Below are positions 9,581 through 21,032 of a stretch of 64,000 bases of DNA, one piece after another. The notes under the pieces are model-generated. The model did no database searches. It was not told the origin of the DNA and saw only the letters and a list, made by a program, of their open reading frames with translations. How positions within the stretch are numbered: position 1 is the stretch's first letter; each line of letters starts with the position of its first letter. Both the position numbers and the translations under genes were made by a program. Where the stretch lies: NCBI GenBank assembly GCA_944990035.1, contig CALYLX010000145.1, positions 806,001 to 870,000 of the forward strand, in the 5' to 3' direction. Origin of the DNA: Clitopilus passeckerianus. Its lineage: Eukaryota > Basidiomycota > Agaricomycetes > Agaricales > Entolomataceae.

Positions 9581-10620
9581 ATGAGCAAGGATATCGCAGG
9601 TTATACGCCTCTCATGGCAGATGAGAGGAGCCTAGAGCTAGGAAATGCCGTGCTACCTGATAGGTTGAAGCTCTCGCGTCGTGACTGGGTTTTCTCGGGC
9701 TTGATTCTGTTCCAGACGGCAGCTATCGCTATCTTAGCTTGCACAAGATTACAGCAAGTCTCAGTGGCAGAAAACTCGAAGTGCTCGCTTCACGAGCCCC
9801 TATGGTACTGTCAGTTCGCATCACAGGTCTTCCAGAAACTCCGAGATACTAATAGGCCTCATAGCGCCCGCCTCGGAGGTTCTAGAGGAGCAGGTCAAAG
9901 TGTTTGACGACGGTTTTATTGTTCAGTCTATATATCAGGAGGCCACTCCCGAAGCTGATAAAGCTTGGAAGGATCTGTACTATGATCGTGAGCCGGTTCG
10001 ATTTCTTCTAGCGTACTTTGGCTGAAAGCCCTCACAGATGCTCGAATCAGGATTCCGCACGAGCAGGCGACTAGGCTTGTCAACAAAACATGGCCCATTA
10101 AGGATGATCCCGGATATTATATCACTGCCCTCGATGTGTTCCACCAATTGCATTGCCTTGTTTGTCAAATGTTCCGACTATTCAAAGATGCTCTTCTTCT
10201 TAACGCCTTCTTAGGATGAAGTACGCCAGGCGGTCAACAACAAGCAATACATCAACAGTATGGGAAAGTTTGGCCCAGTTCATATCTCTCATTGCATAGA
10301 TTCTCTTCGACAATATATAATGTGAGTTTCCACCCCGTCCGTTCTTCTGCTTGGGTGGCTGTTGATCAGGCTTCAGGTGCCACGCCGACGTTACAACTAT
10401 GGCCTGGCAATGGGATGCCAAGAATAAATTTGTGCGACCACAGTTGTCAGCGCCGCATACCTGTGTCAACTTCGAGAAGATTCGAGATTGGGCAATAGAA
10501 AGGAAGTTGAAGGAATGGATCACTGAAGAGGAGTACATTGAAGACGATATTCCTTGGCCCCCAGTCATTCATGACATGCAGGATACGTACGGTTTACCTA
10601 CCCGTTACACGAAGCAGTAA
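9581..10620 (+). CDS. UstYa-family (DUF3328) protein
   Basis: Five exons (9581-9809, 9856-9987, 10038-10159, 10215-10321, 10377-10620) close in frame to 277 aa. A single membrane helix lies at residues 36-55 (WVFSGLILFQTAAIAILA), with the rest outside or luminal. The family hallmark, two HxxHC motifs, is present: HQLHC at 156-160 and HISHC at 184-188, the second followed by IDSLRQYIMC. EATPEADKAWKDLYYD at about residues 105-120 and PHTCVNFEKIRDW in the C-terminal third also fit. UstYa proteins act in fungal RiPP pathways such as those for ustiloxin and phomopsin, where they are needed for oxidative cyclisation of core peptides; others are halogenases or hydroxylases. The secreted repeat peptide lies divergently 1.1 kb away. 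No methyltransferase, tyrosinase or transporter is adjacent. The family call is firm; the substrate is inferred from position only. Confidence 0.88.
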
Positions 10621-11196
10621 ATAGGTAGAGAATGTCTAATGAAAATGCTGACGTCTCGGCGAGAAGCGGCGGCGTCCCAATTTGGCGAGAATCTCCCACA
10701 ATGGCCAAGGGCGATTTTCCAACTCACGCACCCATCATGCGAGCAATTGCATTTGCAAATATCCTCACCTGAAAGACACCCAAGACTTTGAACGAGAACC
10801 TGTTAGTTCTGTGCGCATTATACGGAAGAATGACGATGTACGTTAAATTGTGCATCTAAACAACTTTTTCGCTGAGGACCCCTCCAAATTTTTTAGCCTT
10901 ATCGTCCTCTAGTGTCCCATTTATTTCATGAAACGTGTACTCAAGACCTGACAATACAGCTCCCTCCTCAATTCCCATGGCCTGATGCCCTGCACCTTCA
11001 TTTGGTGAAGAACACTCGGTGGCGCCCGTCTTGTCTTGTTTTGGCGCCCATCTGTCAGGCCTGTCAGGTGCCTGGTTGACCTGCAACAATCACACTGCTT
11101 TGCGCGCGTACAGTGTTCTAACTCTGGTCATCACCATCGCTCAGTCCGCCTCTCGTCACCCCCAATCCCTCAAGGAATCAATCTTGCCCTCCCGCG
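10621..11196. other. Intergenic, no gene seen
   Basis: Short stop-rich frames only. It should contain the 3' end of the UstYa gene and the promoter of the NLR gene at 11197. Confidence 0.5.
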
Positions 11197-14100
11197 ATGT
11201 TTGGTTCTTGGCACCAGAAATGGAAGGATCGGCGCGGAAAAGGCTCAAAATGCGAGCACATACCTGCACTTCCTAACACGGTCTGTGCGACTTCCTCAAG
11301 CTATCAATCGTCGGCAACACCGTCCACAACAACTACTGAGGCTGAGCTTGAAGCGGATAAACACATAATCGAGCAGTTTCCCTGGGTACCGTACAAGTCT
11401 CTTCCACCCATCGCGCAACAGGCGCTCGAGGTTGCCCTACTCAAGGAGGTTGCTCGACATTCGAGCAAGCCATCACAGAATCTCCGTTCTATTGAAGACA
11501 AAGCCTGCTCAACGCTCCTCCAAGAGAACTACGAGTTTAAGAGGCTTCTTCTCCGGTGCTGGGAGCTCGGCAGCTTTAGGGATTTGAGAAACAATGGTAT
11601 GTTTTATCAAGCCCGATATTTCGTGCGTACAGAACTCAGGCTGACTAAACACGGTGTAGAAACATTCTTTCCGCTTACCCAGCCTGATACCAAAATCGAA
11701 TATGCATCGTTCGTGCCCTTGCCCATGGATCTCACCGAACCAAAGCACATCACCGAGGAACCTCTTCCATCATATCCAACCACCCTAGACTGTGAAGCAC
11801 CAGACGCCAACGATTGTCACATAAACCTTGAAGCCACCAAGATGAATGAACATGAGAGAAACATGGAATCTACTAGGCCACAGGCAGCCGAACCTGAGGG
11901 AACTTCAAAGGCACGGAACACGAATGGCAATTTCAGTGCGCAACGAAAGCACAGCATAGTACCATCGTTAGCAGATGCTGGTGAATGCAACATCGAAGTT
12001 CACGATTCCTATAATACCAACTCCTATGATATCCGCGATTCCTACAACGACAACAGGGTTCAACTTTGGCAGATTTTCTGTGCGTAATATGTTGTACATT
12101 TATACGAGTGAACCGCTAACATGACAGCTGTTCAGATACAGGCAAGGCCTTAGATGACACTCTCGTTACCCTTCACTAACGTGGTTGTTTCCACTTAGAG
12201 AACCACGAGAGCAAGATCTCAGAATGGCTATCACTACTGGAGTATTCAGGTACACATAACGGTATCAGCGAAAAGCGGACCAACAACACTGGAAATTGGT
12301 TCATTCAATCACAGAATTTTATGAATTGGTGTTCGGACTTGAACCGCAGGATTTTATGGTGTCCCGGAATACGTGAGTTTTCTTCCACAGTGCCTGCTCC
12401 TGTTCTGTTCCATACTGAGCTACGCCTATAGCTGGTGTCGGCAAGACAGTCATTGCGTGAGTGTTTCCCAAAATATCTTTGGTATACTAGCTCACGTTAA
12501 TCATAAATAGCTCCCTCGCCATAGACTATTTACGAGACGTTTGCCCGGATTCGGCGGTCGTTTTCATCTACTTCAATTACAAGTTGCAGAGTCAGCAAAA
12601 CCTGTCCGCCATGGTCCACTCTCTCTGTAGGCAACTCCACGAAATATGTCGGGCTACTCAGCTTCCATCGGCCTTCGAGACCTTGTATGTTTCGCATATG
12701 AAGAACAAGTCACGACCATCTGTGGACGACCTCCAGCGCGCTTTTGACCACACGAGCCAGCGGTTTAGATACGTCTACGTTGTTCTCGACGCTCTTGATG
12801 AATATCTCGAACGTTTTAGCGACCGCGAGATACGCCAACTACTCGATGCGATCTTATCTCTCGGGAAGTGTGTCAAGGTTCTTGTTACTTCTCGTGTTGT
12901 TGGGCAAATGGAAAGCATGTTCAAAGAACTTGAGGCTGCTCGGGAAGAAATCATCGCCGACCCCAGAGACCTTGAGACATATCTTGAGGCCAGCATCACA
13001 GGATTAAAACACTTCGAAATTTCAACTGGCCTCTCTCGACAAGTCATGGAACGGGTTCAAGAGGCTGCCAAAGGAAGGTTCGTCGCTAGAATATGTATTA
13101 CCGCCAAATTAATTCCGACGGACTCGTCTCAGGTTTTTGATGGTAGAACTGCATATGAACTCGCTGGTCAGACACCTGACCGCTGGAGATCTCAGGGATG
13201 CCCTTGAGCTTCTTCCAGACGAGATTGACCTGACATATGCACTTGCCGTAGAGCGCATCGACGCCTTAAGCGGCTCCCTGAAAGAGCTTGCAATGAAGAT
13301 CCTCATGTGGATCACCCGTTGCCCACGCCCAATGCTGCTTGTGGAGCTGCAGTACGCATTAGCGATGAAGCAAGGAAGAACCGATATAGGTGACTACCTT
13401 CCCTCGCCATCGACAATCACATCTGCCTGCGCTGGACTTGTGGTCATCGAGAATGATAAGGTTGGATTTGTCCGTGAGTTGTTCCCACTCTTTGTCAAAT
13501 GCTCTTTACCCAATGTATTACAGATCTCACTGCTCAAGAGTTCTTCAATTCACACCAAACCCGTTATTTCACCCGACCTGATCAAGAGATCGCCCTCACC
13601 TGCTTCGATTATCTCCTGCTCCCGTGTTTCCATGACCTCGCTACTCAAAGCCTGACGGGGTGTTGCCAAATCAGCGACATTAAGCAACGCCATCCCTTTT
13701 ACGACTACGCGTCCATCAATTGGGGGTACCATGCAACCAGTGAGGATGTTGAAGACACATTCCCTGATACGGTCCTGTCAATCCTTGAACAACACGGCAC
13801 AACACTTCATCTGAGCTTGGTGTACATCCTCCACACGATGTATCCAGATGAGGAAGATGGTTTACCCGGTGGGGACGGAACTGGACTGTTTTTGTCCCTT
13901 TTTCATGAACAAACCCATGCTCTATCAGCATTCATAGCTAAAACCCCCGTCGAGAAGATTCCTATCACACGCCAAAGAACCACCCCGTACTTGTTCGCTG
14001 CCCACTTTCGCCAGGCCTCACAGTACATCCAAACAATGCTCGCTCAATGGCGCCCAAGCTCTTCCACCATACACCCGAACACCAAAGAGGGGGCTGTTAA

Positions 14101-16054
14101 GGCGTATTCGGAGAGTGAGGCTCCCCCGATGGTGGATATTGCCACCTCAAACAACTTTGGCGATACTCCTCTTCTTGTTGCAGCGGGCAAGGGCCGTCGG
14201 GAGGTGGTGGAATTAATACTGCACCACAACGTCAACCAGGCGCCATCCCAACAACGTCCAGGTTCGGACCGTTTCACGGACGGAGCCGAACAACGTTACG
14301 ACCCCACACCGACCGAGCATGCTCAGGTTGATATAAACCAAAAAAACAAAGATGCTTTCTCAGCATTGTTCCTCGGAGCCCTTTGTGGACATGCCTCTGT
14401 TGTAGAAGCTCTCCTTAATCAGCAAAATATCAACCTTGATGCGCTCTGTGGCAAATATGATTTCACAGCGCTCATGGTCTCCGCACAGTTGGGACACTTG
14501 TCAGCGGTCAAGGTCCTACTTGAATACCCTACAACGAACGTGAACTTCCGCAACCCATCCGGTTTCTTTCCCCTTTCTCTCGCCGCATTTGGAGGACACG
14601 ACTCTGTAGTCAGACTGCTTCTTGAGCACCCTGATATCGACGTTAATATGGAGGAGACAAATGGCTGGACGGCACTCATAGCCGCGACAGAGTCAGGACA
14701 TTCGTCCGTGATCAAGCTTCTCCTTGCGCATCAGGGCGTTAGTGTCAATGCACGACAGGATGATGGCACGACTGCGCTCATAGTTGCTGCCCAAGCCGGT
14801 TACGACTCAGCGGTACAGCTACTCCTCGAGCACCCAGCCACGGATGTGAATCTTAGAAGCAACAAAGGCAACACTGCCCTTGTCCTCGCTTCATCAAATG
14901 GCCACGAATCTGTAGTCAGGCTACTGCTTGAACACGCTGATATCAACGTGGATGTACCAGATGAGGAAGGGTGGACAGCACTCATGGCTGCAGCTAGCCA
15001 CGGGCATACTCCCGTTGTCAAGCTCCTCCTCGAGTGGCCCGGGATCTACGTCAATGCACAAAAGAACGATGGTGGCACCGCACTCACGATAGCAGCCCAA
15101 TTCGGTCATGACTCAATCGTGAAGCTGCTCCTCCGGCTTCCGGCTACAGATGTGAACATCCAGAAACACAATGGGAATTCCGCCTTCATCCTCTCTGCAT
15201 CAGGCGGTCATGCCTCAGTCGTCAGGCTCCTCCTCAAGCACCCTGCTATCAACACGGAACTGCAGGATGAAGATGGCTGGTCTGCACTCATGGCTGCAGC
15301 TAGTAATGGACATACTTCCGTCATTGAGCTCCTTCTTGAACGGCAGGACGTCCATGTCAACGCAAAAAGGAATGATGGTTTGACTGCATTGATGATTGCA
15401 GCCCTCTTCGGTCACGACACCATCATCAAGCTCCTCCTTCAGCATCCAGTCACTGACAGGAATCTCCGAGACAACCGTGGAAGGGGGGCATTCTACCATG
15501 CAGCTTCTAATGGCCACGAGGGCGCGATGAAGCTGTTCTTCCAATATGGTGGAATCGAAGTAGACGCACGGATTAATCACGGATGTACCCCGCTCGCAGT
15601 CGCTGCTGAACGTGGCCAGGCGTCCGTAGCAAAGTTACTGCTCGAGTATGGTGGGGTCAACATCAACAACCAGGACAACGACGGCGACACACCACTCATC
15701 TGCGCAGCATACAACGGTCATATATCGACTGCAAAGCTGTTGCTGGAGCACCCTGGGATTGATGTGAATCTCGCCGACAACCATGGTCGCACGGCACTTT
15801 CACGAGCCTCTCACAAACACAAAGCTTCAGAGGTTGACTCGGAAGTCAAGACGGAGTCCGAGGCCTTCGACTTTGTACAGCTCCTCCTCGAGCGAGACGA
15901 CATTGACGTCACCCTTTCCGATGAAGAGGGCTACACGGCTTTGTACTATGCGACCCAATCCGGCTTCACAAGCGTTATGGAGTTACTGCAGTGGACGGAT
16001 GGGATCGGGATCTTGCATCAGCGGCTCGGTGGGACATTAGACAATTTTTCATAA
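11197..16054 (+). CDS. NLR-like NACHT-ankyrin receptor
   Basis: Eight exons (11197-11596, 11660-12083, 12128-12141, 12199-12372, 12432-12456, 12511-13077, 13133-13473, 13524-16054) close to 1491 aa. Residues about 50-135 are the N-terminal domain shared with the gene at 3254. A low-complexity linker follows (VHDSYNTNSYDIRDSYNDN). The NACHT ATPase has Walker A PGIPGVGKTVIA at about 335-346, Walker B VVLDALDE at about 436-443 and a VLVTSR sensor. From about residue 857 come some 16 ankyrin repeats ending with the same interrupted repeat and EEGYTALYYATQSGF as the paralogues. This N-effector/NACHT/repeat layout is that of fungal STAND proteins that control non-self recognition and cell death. 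Odd points: a 14-bp exon, a GC-AG intron (12142-12198) and a 25-bp exon carrying most of the P-loop. Ligand and effector output are unknown. Confidence 0.85.
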
Positions 16055-16900
16055 TTGGAACGGACATTGCCTCGAACGTGGACATAAACACGTTATTACC
16101 TTTGCAACAAGAACTCTGCTTGCGATTTTACTCTACGCTTCAGGCTTGTACTGATGTTCAACTTACCCATCCTCTCGCTAAATACTTATTGGGCATCTGG
16201 GTGAAATTCTTGTATCCTTCTTGGCTGTCATACATCACATCGTATTAGTACCCATTTTATATCTATGTACATCCTCGCAGACTCTAAAGCGTTAACAAAA
16301 TTATTACGCTGCAAAACCGGTGCCCGTCGCTCGTTCCTTTCCAGTAGTACGCTCCCTCTCCCGCCGCCCCAATGAGCTCCCACCTTCCTATGATAATTGT
16401 GATTGATCTTGCGCCTAGACTCTCGAGGTTTGAAGACAGGGGCGCCGGAAATACCATGGAGGTCCTTGTAGTCAAAGCAGCCCTTGGATAGCCAGAGAGC
16501 CGAGACAGCTTTGAGCCGTTACAAGGATTGGCAGTCAACCGGATTTGCTGGACCGGAAGGGAGTGAAGGAAGGGGGCCCAACTTGAAGCCGAAGAAGTCT
16601 GCATGCATATTTATGGTTGTTTGGTCACTGCTGCATCCGAATTTTTAATTTTTAATTTTCAATTGTGTTCCATGTTAAAGAAATGCACAATCCGTCGGAT
16701 TACTGGTATCTATGCTGGCCAAGGTTATGTGCAACAAGACAATGCAAGGTCGCTGGTTTTTCCACTGCTGCAAACCCTCACTATCCCCAAGTCCAAAAAA
16801 ATCTATTCCTTTTTCAAACGAACAAATTGTCATCGTTATCTGTGCCTCAAGGCGCGAAGCAAGTCGGCGTTTACGTGATCCGCCATGCGTCGCGAACAGC
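16055..16900. other. Intergenic between the NLR and helicase genes
   Basis: Nothing supportable as a gene. It holds the NLR 3' end and the upstream region of the helicase, which has a TATA box at 16901-16910. Confidence 0.5.
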
Positions 16901-16910
16901 TATATAAAAA
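16901..16910 (+). promoter_or_regulatory. TATA box of zinc-finger helicase gene 1
   Basis: tatataaaaa, 66 bp before the ATG at 16967. The paralogue starting at 47708 has TATATAA at the equivalent distance. Confidence 0.65.
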
Positions 16911-16966
16911 GAGCGACGCGTCAAAAAAAACCCTGTCATTCGACTCCCCACTCATTCTAGTGCAAA

Positions 16967-19900
16967 ATGTCCTCCACAACCATGTTTTGCCCTAGAATGC
17001 GCGATGAAGGGAGCTGTCAATCTGCTCTTTGCGAGTTCAATCACTCTTTCCATGCTTGTGACCCATGTGGGTTTATGTGCACCACTACCCAGGAGCTGGA
17101 GATTCACAACAGGTCTGACCTCCACCGCAGGAAGATCGCTGGGCAGTCTGTGATATTCTCTTGTCCTGTTTGTCGAAAAAGGGTCGGCGGTCGCACCGGA
17201 TGGAAGCAGCACGCCCAATCCGTCAAGCACCGTAGCCTTTGCATAGCTCAAGGGGTTGCCATTGCGAGCGTCGAACCCGAAGAAATGGCAGAAGTTCCGG
17301 GGCACACGTTTTGCGTTGCATGCAATGTGCATATCCAGACCGCGCACTGGGAACGACACCTCAAGAACATCAAGCATCTCGAGAAAGAACGCTACGCTGC
17401 TTTCAAAGTCGTTCTCGAGGATTCCGAAAAAGACAAGAACAGCATTACGCTGACTGGAGACCTCGACTTTGGCATTGTTGCGCTTGAGAGAGCCTCTAGT
17501 GGTGCCATCCTTGAACAACTTACCGTGGCGACGACGGATCCTATGGCACGCGTCTCGTTGGTCGATGCGCACCTAGCGTCATCAAAGGACACGACTCCTG
17601 GACACTCTTCGTAAGTGTAATCCCTCATTCTACTTCATATATTTTGGCAGCTAACTCCAAAACCTCTTTCATAGATTCACGATGGCTCCCATTCGAGCAA
17701 ACCGGTCCATTACAATTCGCTCGCCTCTCCCCATCTCTGTCATTCTTCGACAGGATTACGGCGGCAGGTGCCAAGACCGCCTAGAGCTCGTCTTCGAAGA
17801 CTTAAATCTCCGTACCCGTTTCGTGATCACCCGGCCTGTTCTTGCAATCATCGGGAACAAGGCAGACTACGAAAAACTCCAACCAACGGCCCCCTATGTA
17901 CCCCGTCCAAGGACCACAAGGCAGCCTGAGATAGCCATCGTCGAGGGCGAGCGACCTCCAGCCATGGGTGCCGTCCCCTACGTCGTACCCCTGCCAAAAG
18001 CAGACATACCCCGCAACCTGGCCACTGCACTCTCGAAGGGAAATGTTGGTCAGGTGTTGGCTAACGTCAAGTCGGTCTTCATACCTCGAGAATTCACCAG
18101 TCAAACGTACAGTCGCCATTTCAAGTACCTAGCATGGATCGAAGAGTACCGAGCTGAGTATGTGACGCATATAGTTCATGTGGATGTCTTGCTAAATTGC
18201 TCCAATATCAGACAGGATCTGTCGATATATGACATGTCGGATGTTACGCTTGCAAGATACAATAAATCTTTCATGTATGTTACGCTCTTCCTTCTGATGT
18301 AAACGCTCCTAACTCTGGGGATAGCCTTGAGGTTCCAGGGCTTGCTGAAAAGCGACCAAGTGTCCTCATCGGTGAGCCTGAATTACTGTTCTGACCATGG
18401 CTGTAGCTGACGCTTTCGCAGGTGATCGAATTTTAGTCCAAGCAAAAGGATCTCAGACTGGCCACTGGTTCGAAGGCCGCGTTCACTTTGTCCGGCAACG
18501 AGAAGTCGGCCTCGTCTTCCACAGGACCTTCGTAGGGTGGACACCCGCCAAACATTACAATGTTCGTTTCAAGTTAAACCGGTACCCGATTCGACGTCAG
18601 CATCTTGCAATGGACAGCGCATTCGCCGAGGAGAGGGTCCTTTTCCCTTCGCCTCGCGATCTCCCTGCTCTTCCTTATCCACGGCCTGCAACGTATCGTC
18701 TCCGTATATTCAATCCCCTCATTGAAGGCAATGCGGCTCAGTTGCAGGCAGTTGTCTCCATCGCGAAGCAAAGGCCTGGTGCTCCTCCTTTTGTCATCTT
18801 CGGACCGTAAGTATTCAGTATATCTTGACTGGGAGGCCTTATGCTTATGACAACTTCTAGGCCTGGAACTGGCAAAACTGTCACTGCAGTTGAAGCAATC
18901 CGACAGGTTCTCGTCCAAAGTCCCACGGCCAAAGTTCTCGCTTGTGCTCCTAGCAATTCTGCCGCAGACATCCTTGCATTACGACTTCGTGACCTTGGTG
19001 TAGACGTCGTGTTCAGATTCTACGCACCCTCCCGCAACAAGGACGATGTCCCCCTTGAACTTCGAGATCATACATATATGCGGACCAACCCCAACGTCAT
19101 CGACGAGGCGCCATGTTTCAGTGTTCCTCCCCTCCCCAGGATGAAGAGGTTCCGGGTGGTCGTGACAACTTGCCTCTCCTCCTCCGTCGCATCTGGAATC
19201 GGCATGCCTCGTGGCCATTTTTCGCATATATTCGTGGATGAAGCTGGTCAGGCTTCTGAGCCGGAGGTCATGATTGCGATCAGGACAATGGCTAATTCGA
19301 ATACGAATGTTATCCTTTCTGGAGATCCAAAGCAGTTGGGGCCAATCATTCGTTCTCCGATTGCGCGCCAGCTGGGCCTGGAGAAGAGTTACCTCGAGCG
19401 CCTCATGGACCGTGATATCTACAACATTACAGATTATTATGGGAAGACGTATGCACCACCTTTTCATTGTGACATTAATGGATTCCCCACTGATCCCTGA
19501 TATTGGCTAGTGTCGTCAAATTAGTCAAGAACTTCCGCTCTCACAGCGCCATTCTCAAATTCCCTAACGAGAGGTTCTATGAGAACGAACTCGAGCAATG
19601 TGCGGACAGGAAACTCATCAACTTCTTCCTCAACTCGTCGTACCTGCCCAGCAAGAACTTCCCAATTGTGTTCCATGGTATCCGCGGTAAAGACGACCGC
19701 GAGGCATATTCTCCTTCGTTCTTCAATATTGAAGAAGTGCTGCAAGTCAAGCGATATGTCCAAGCTCTCCGTTTTGATCGACGCTTCCGAACCAGTGTGT
19801 AAAATGTTGGCCGTTTCGAAAATGCTTGTACTAACCCTGCTATTCTTCAGCCGACAATGATATTGGCATCATTTCACCATACAATGCTCAATGCCGCAAA

Positions 19901-20485
19901 ATTGCGAAAGCACTGAATGGTGTTGCTGATGTCAAGATCGGCAGTGTGGAAGAGTTCCAAGGTCAAGTATGTATTTCTGTTTCATGAGAACTGCTTGGAC
20001 CATTTCTGACTGCTTGTCCAGGAACGGAAAATCATCATCATCTCCACCGTCCGAAGCTCAACAGAATTCATTGAATACGACCTCAAGCACACGCTAGGCT
20101 TTGTTGCAAGTCCTAGGCGTTTCAATGGTACGATCTCAGAAATCCAGTTAACCTACCCTTATACTGATTTGTCCTTCAAGTCGCCATCACACGAGCGCAG
20201 GCTCTGCTTATCATCGTTGGAGACCCGACAGTCTTATCCCTTGACCCTCTGTGGCGATCTTTCCTTAATTATATCCACCGTAACGGTGGCTGGACTGGTG
20301 CTCCCATCACCTGGGACCCAATGACTGCCGTGGATTCTGCAGGAGGATATGATCGGCGGGTCCGTGATGTCGCCAAGATTGATATGAACGACTTCACGCG
20401 TAGGATGGAAACATTGACTTTGGAGACTGTGGAGGCAAATGAGGGAGATAATAATGTGGACAGGCCATGGAGAGATGTAGAATAA
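16967..20485 (+). CDS. Zinc-finger SF1 RNA helicase, Mov10/SDE3-like (copy 1)
   Basis: Ten exons (16967-17610, 17675-18157, 18212-18274, 18325-18371, 18422-18806, 18861-19448, 19511-19794, 19851-19966, 20022-20127, 20181-20485) close to 1006 aa. Residues 1-150 carry a CCCH-like motif (C-x8-C-x4-C-x3-H) and three C2H2 fingers of the RNA-binding spacing. A beta-rich middle part precedes the Upf1-like helicase core: GPPGTGKT at about 539-546, [10 protein letters not shown] at about 667, [19 protein letters not shown] and the C-terminal [10 protein letters not shown] motif. The DEAG box and overall order match the Mov10/SDE3/Armitage group, which unwinds RNA in silencing and transposon control. 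A role in RNA silencing here is an inference. A second copy lies at 44234-47708. Confidence 0.88.
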
Positions 20486-21032
20486 GATGTCCGATGTACT
20501 TGCTTGCCTGGTGATGATTCTGTATTTTAATACTTGGTGGCTTTCCTGGCCAGAATTAATGTTGTCTTGGCGCCTCACCCAAACCAGGATTTCAGCTTTT
20601 GGTCAAGTACTCACAGTGTACTCAAATTCGAGAACATGAGTTGACCGTGACTTCGACCTTGACTTCACATACAGTAACCTGCGGAATGCAGGGTCGGGAT
20701 CCCTGAGGTCACCTCACAGACTAGTACACCATAGCGAGGGGCACAGCCCATTTCATCGAGGAAAGTACTACTCTACATAAATCTTATTCAAATTGCGTCA
20801 GAGAACGAGTATTGCTAGATACAAAGATATAAAAACTCGTGAGGGCATTCATCACTGCCAGAATGAACGTAGATACAAATCGTCTTCATGATGTGATGTG
20901 AGGGGAATAGATGGAAACATCGGTATAGAAATGGTGAAGTCGTAAATGCATAATCCCAAGAAAACAAGGAGAAATAGGGGGATACTAGTACTAGGTACAT
21001 ATAGGTCAATAATCACGGGGGGTACCTTATAG
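20486..21032. other. Convergent 3' regions
   Basis: 547 bp between two converging genes. No terminator motif stands out and no gene is seen. Confidence 0.5.
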
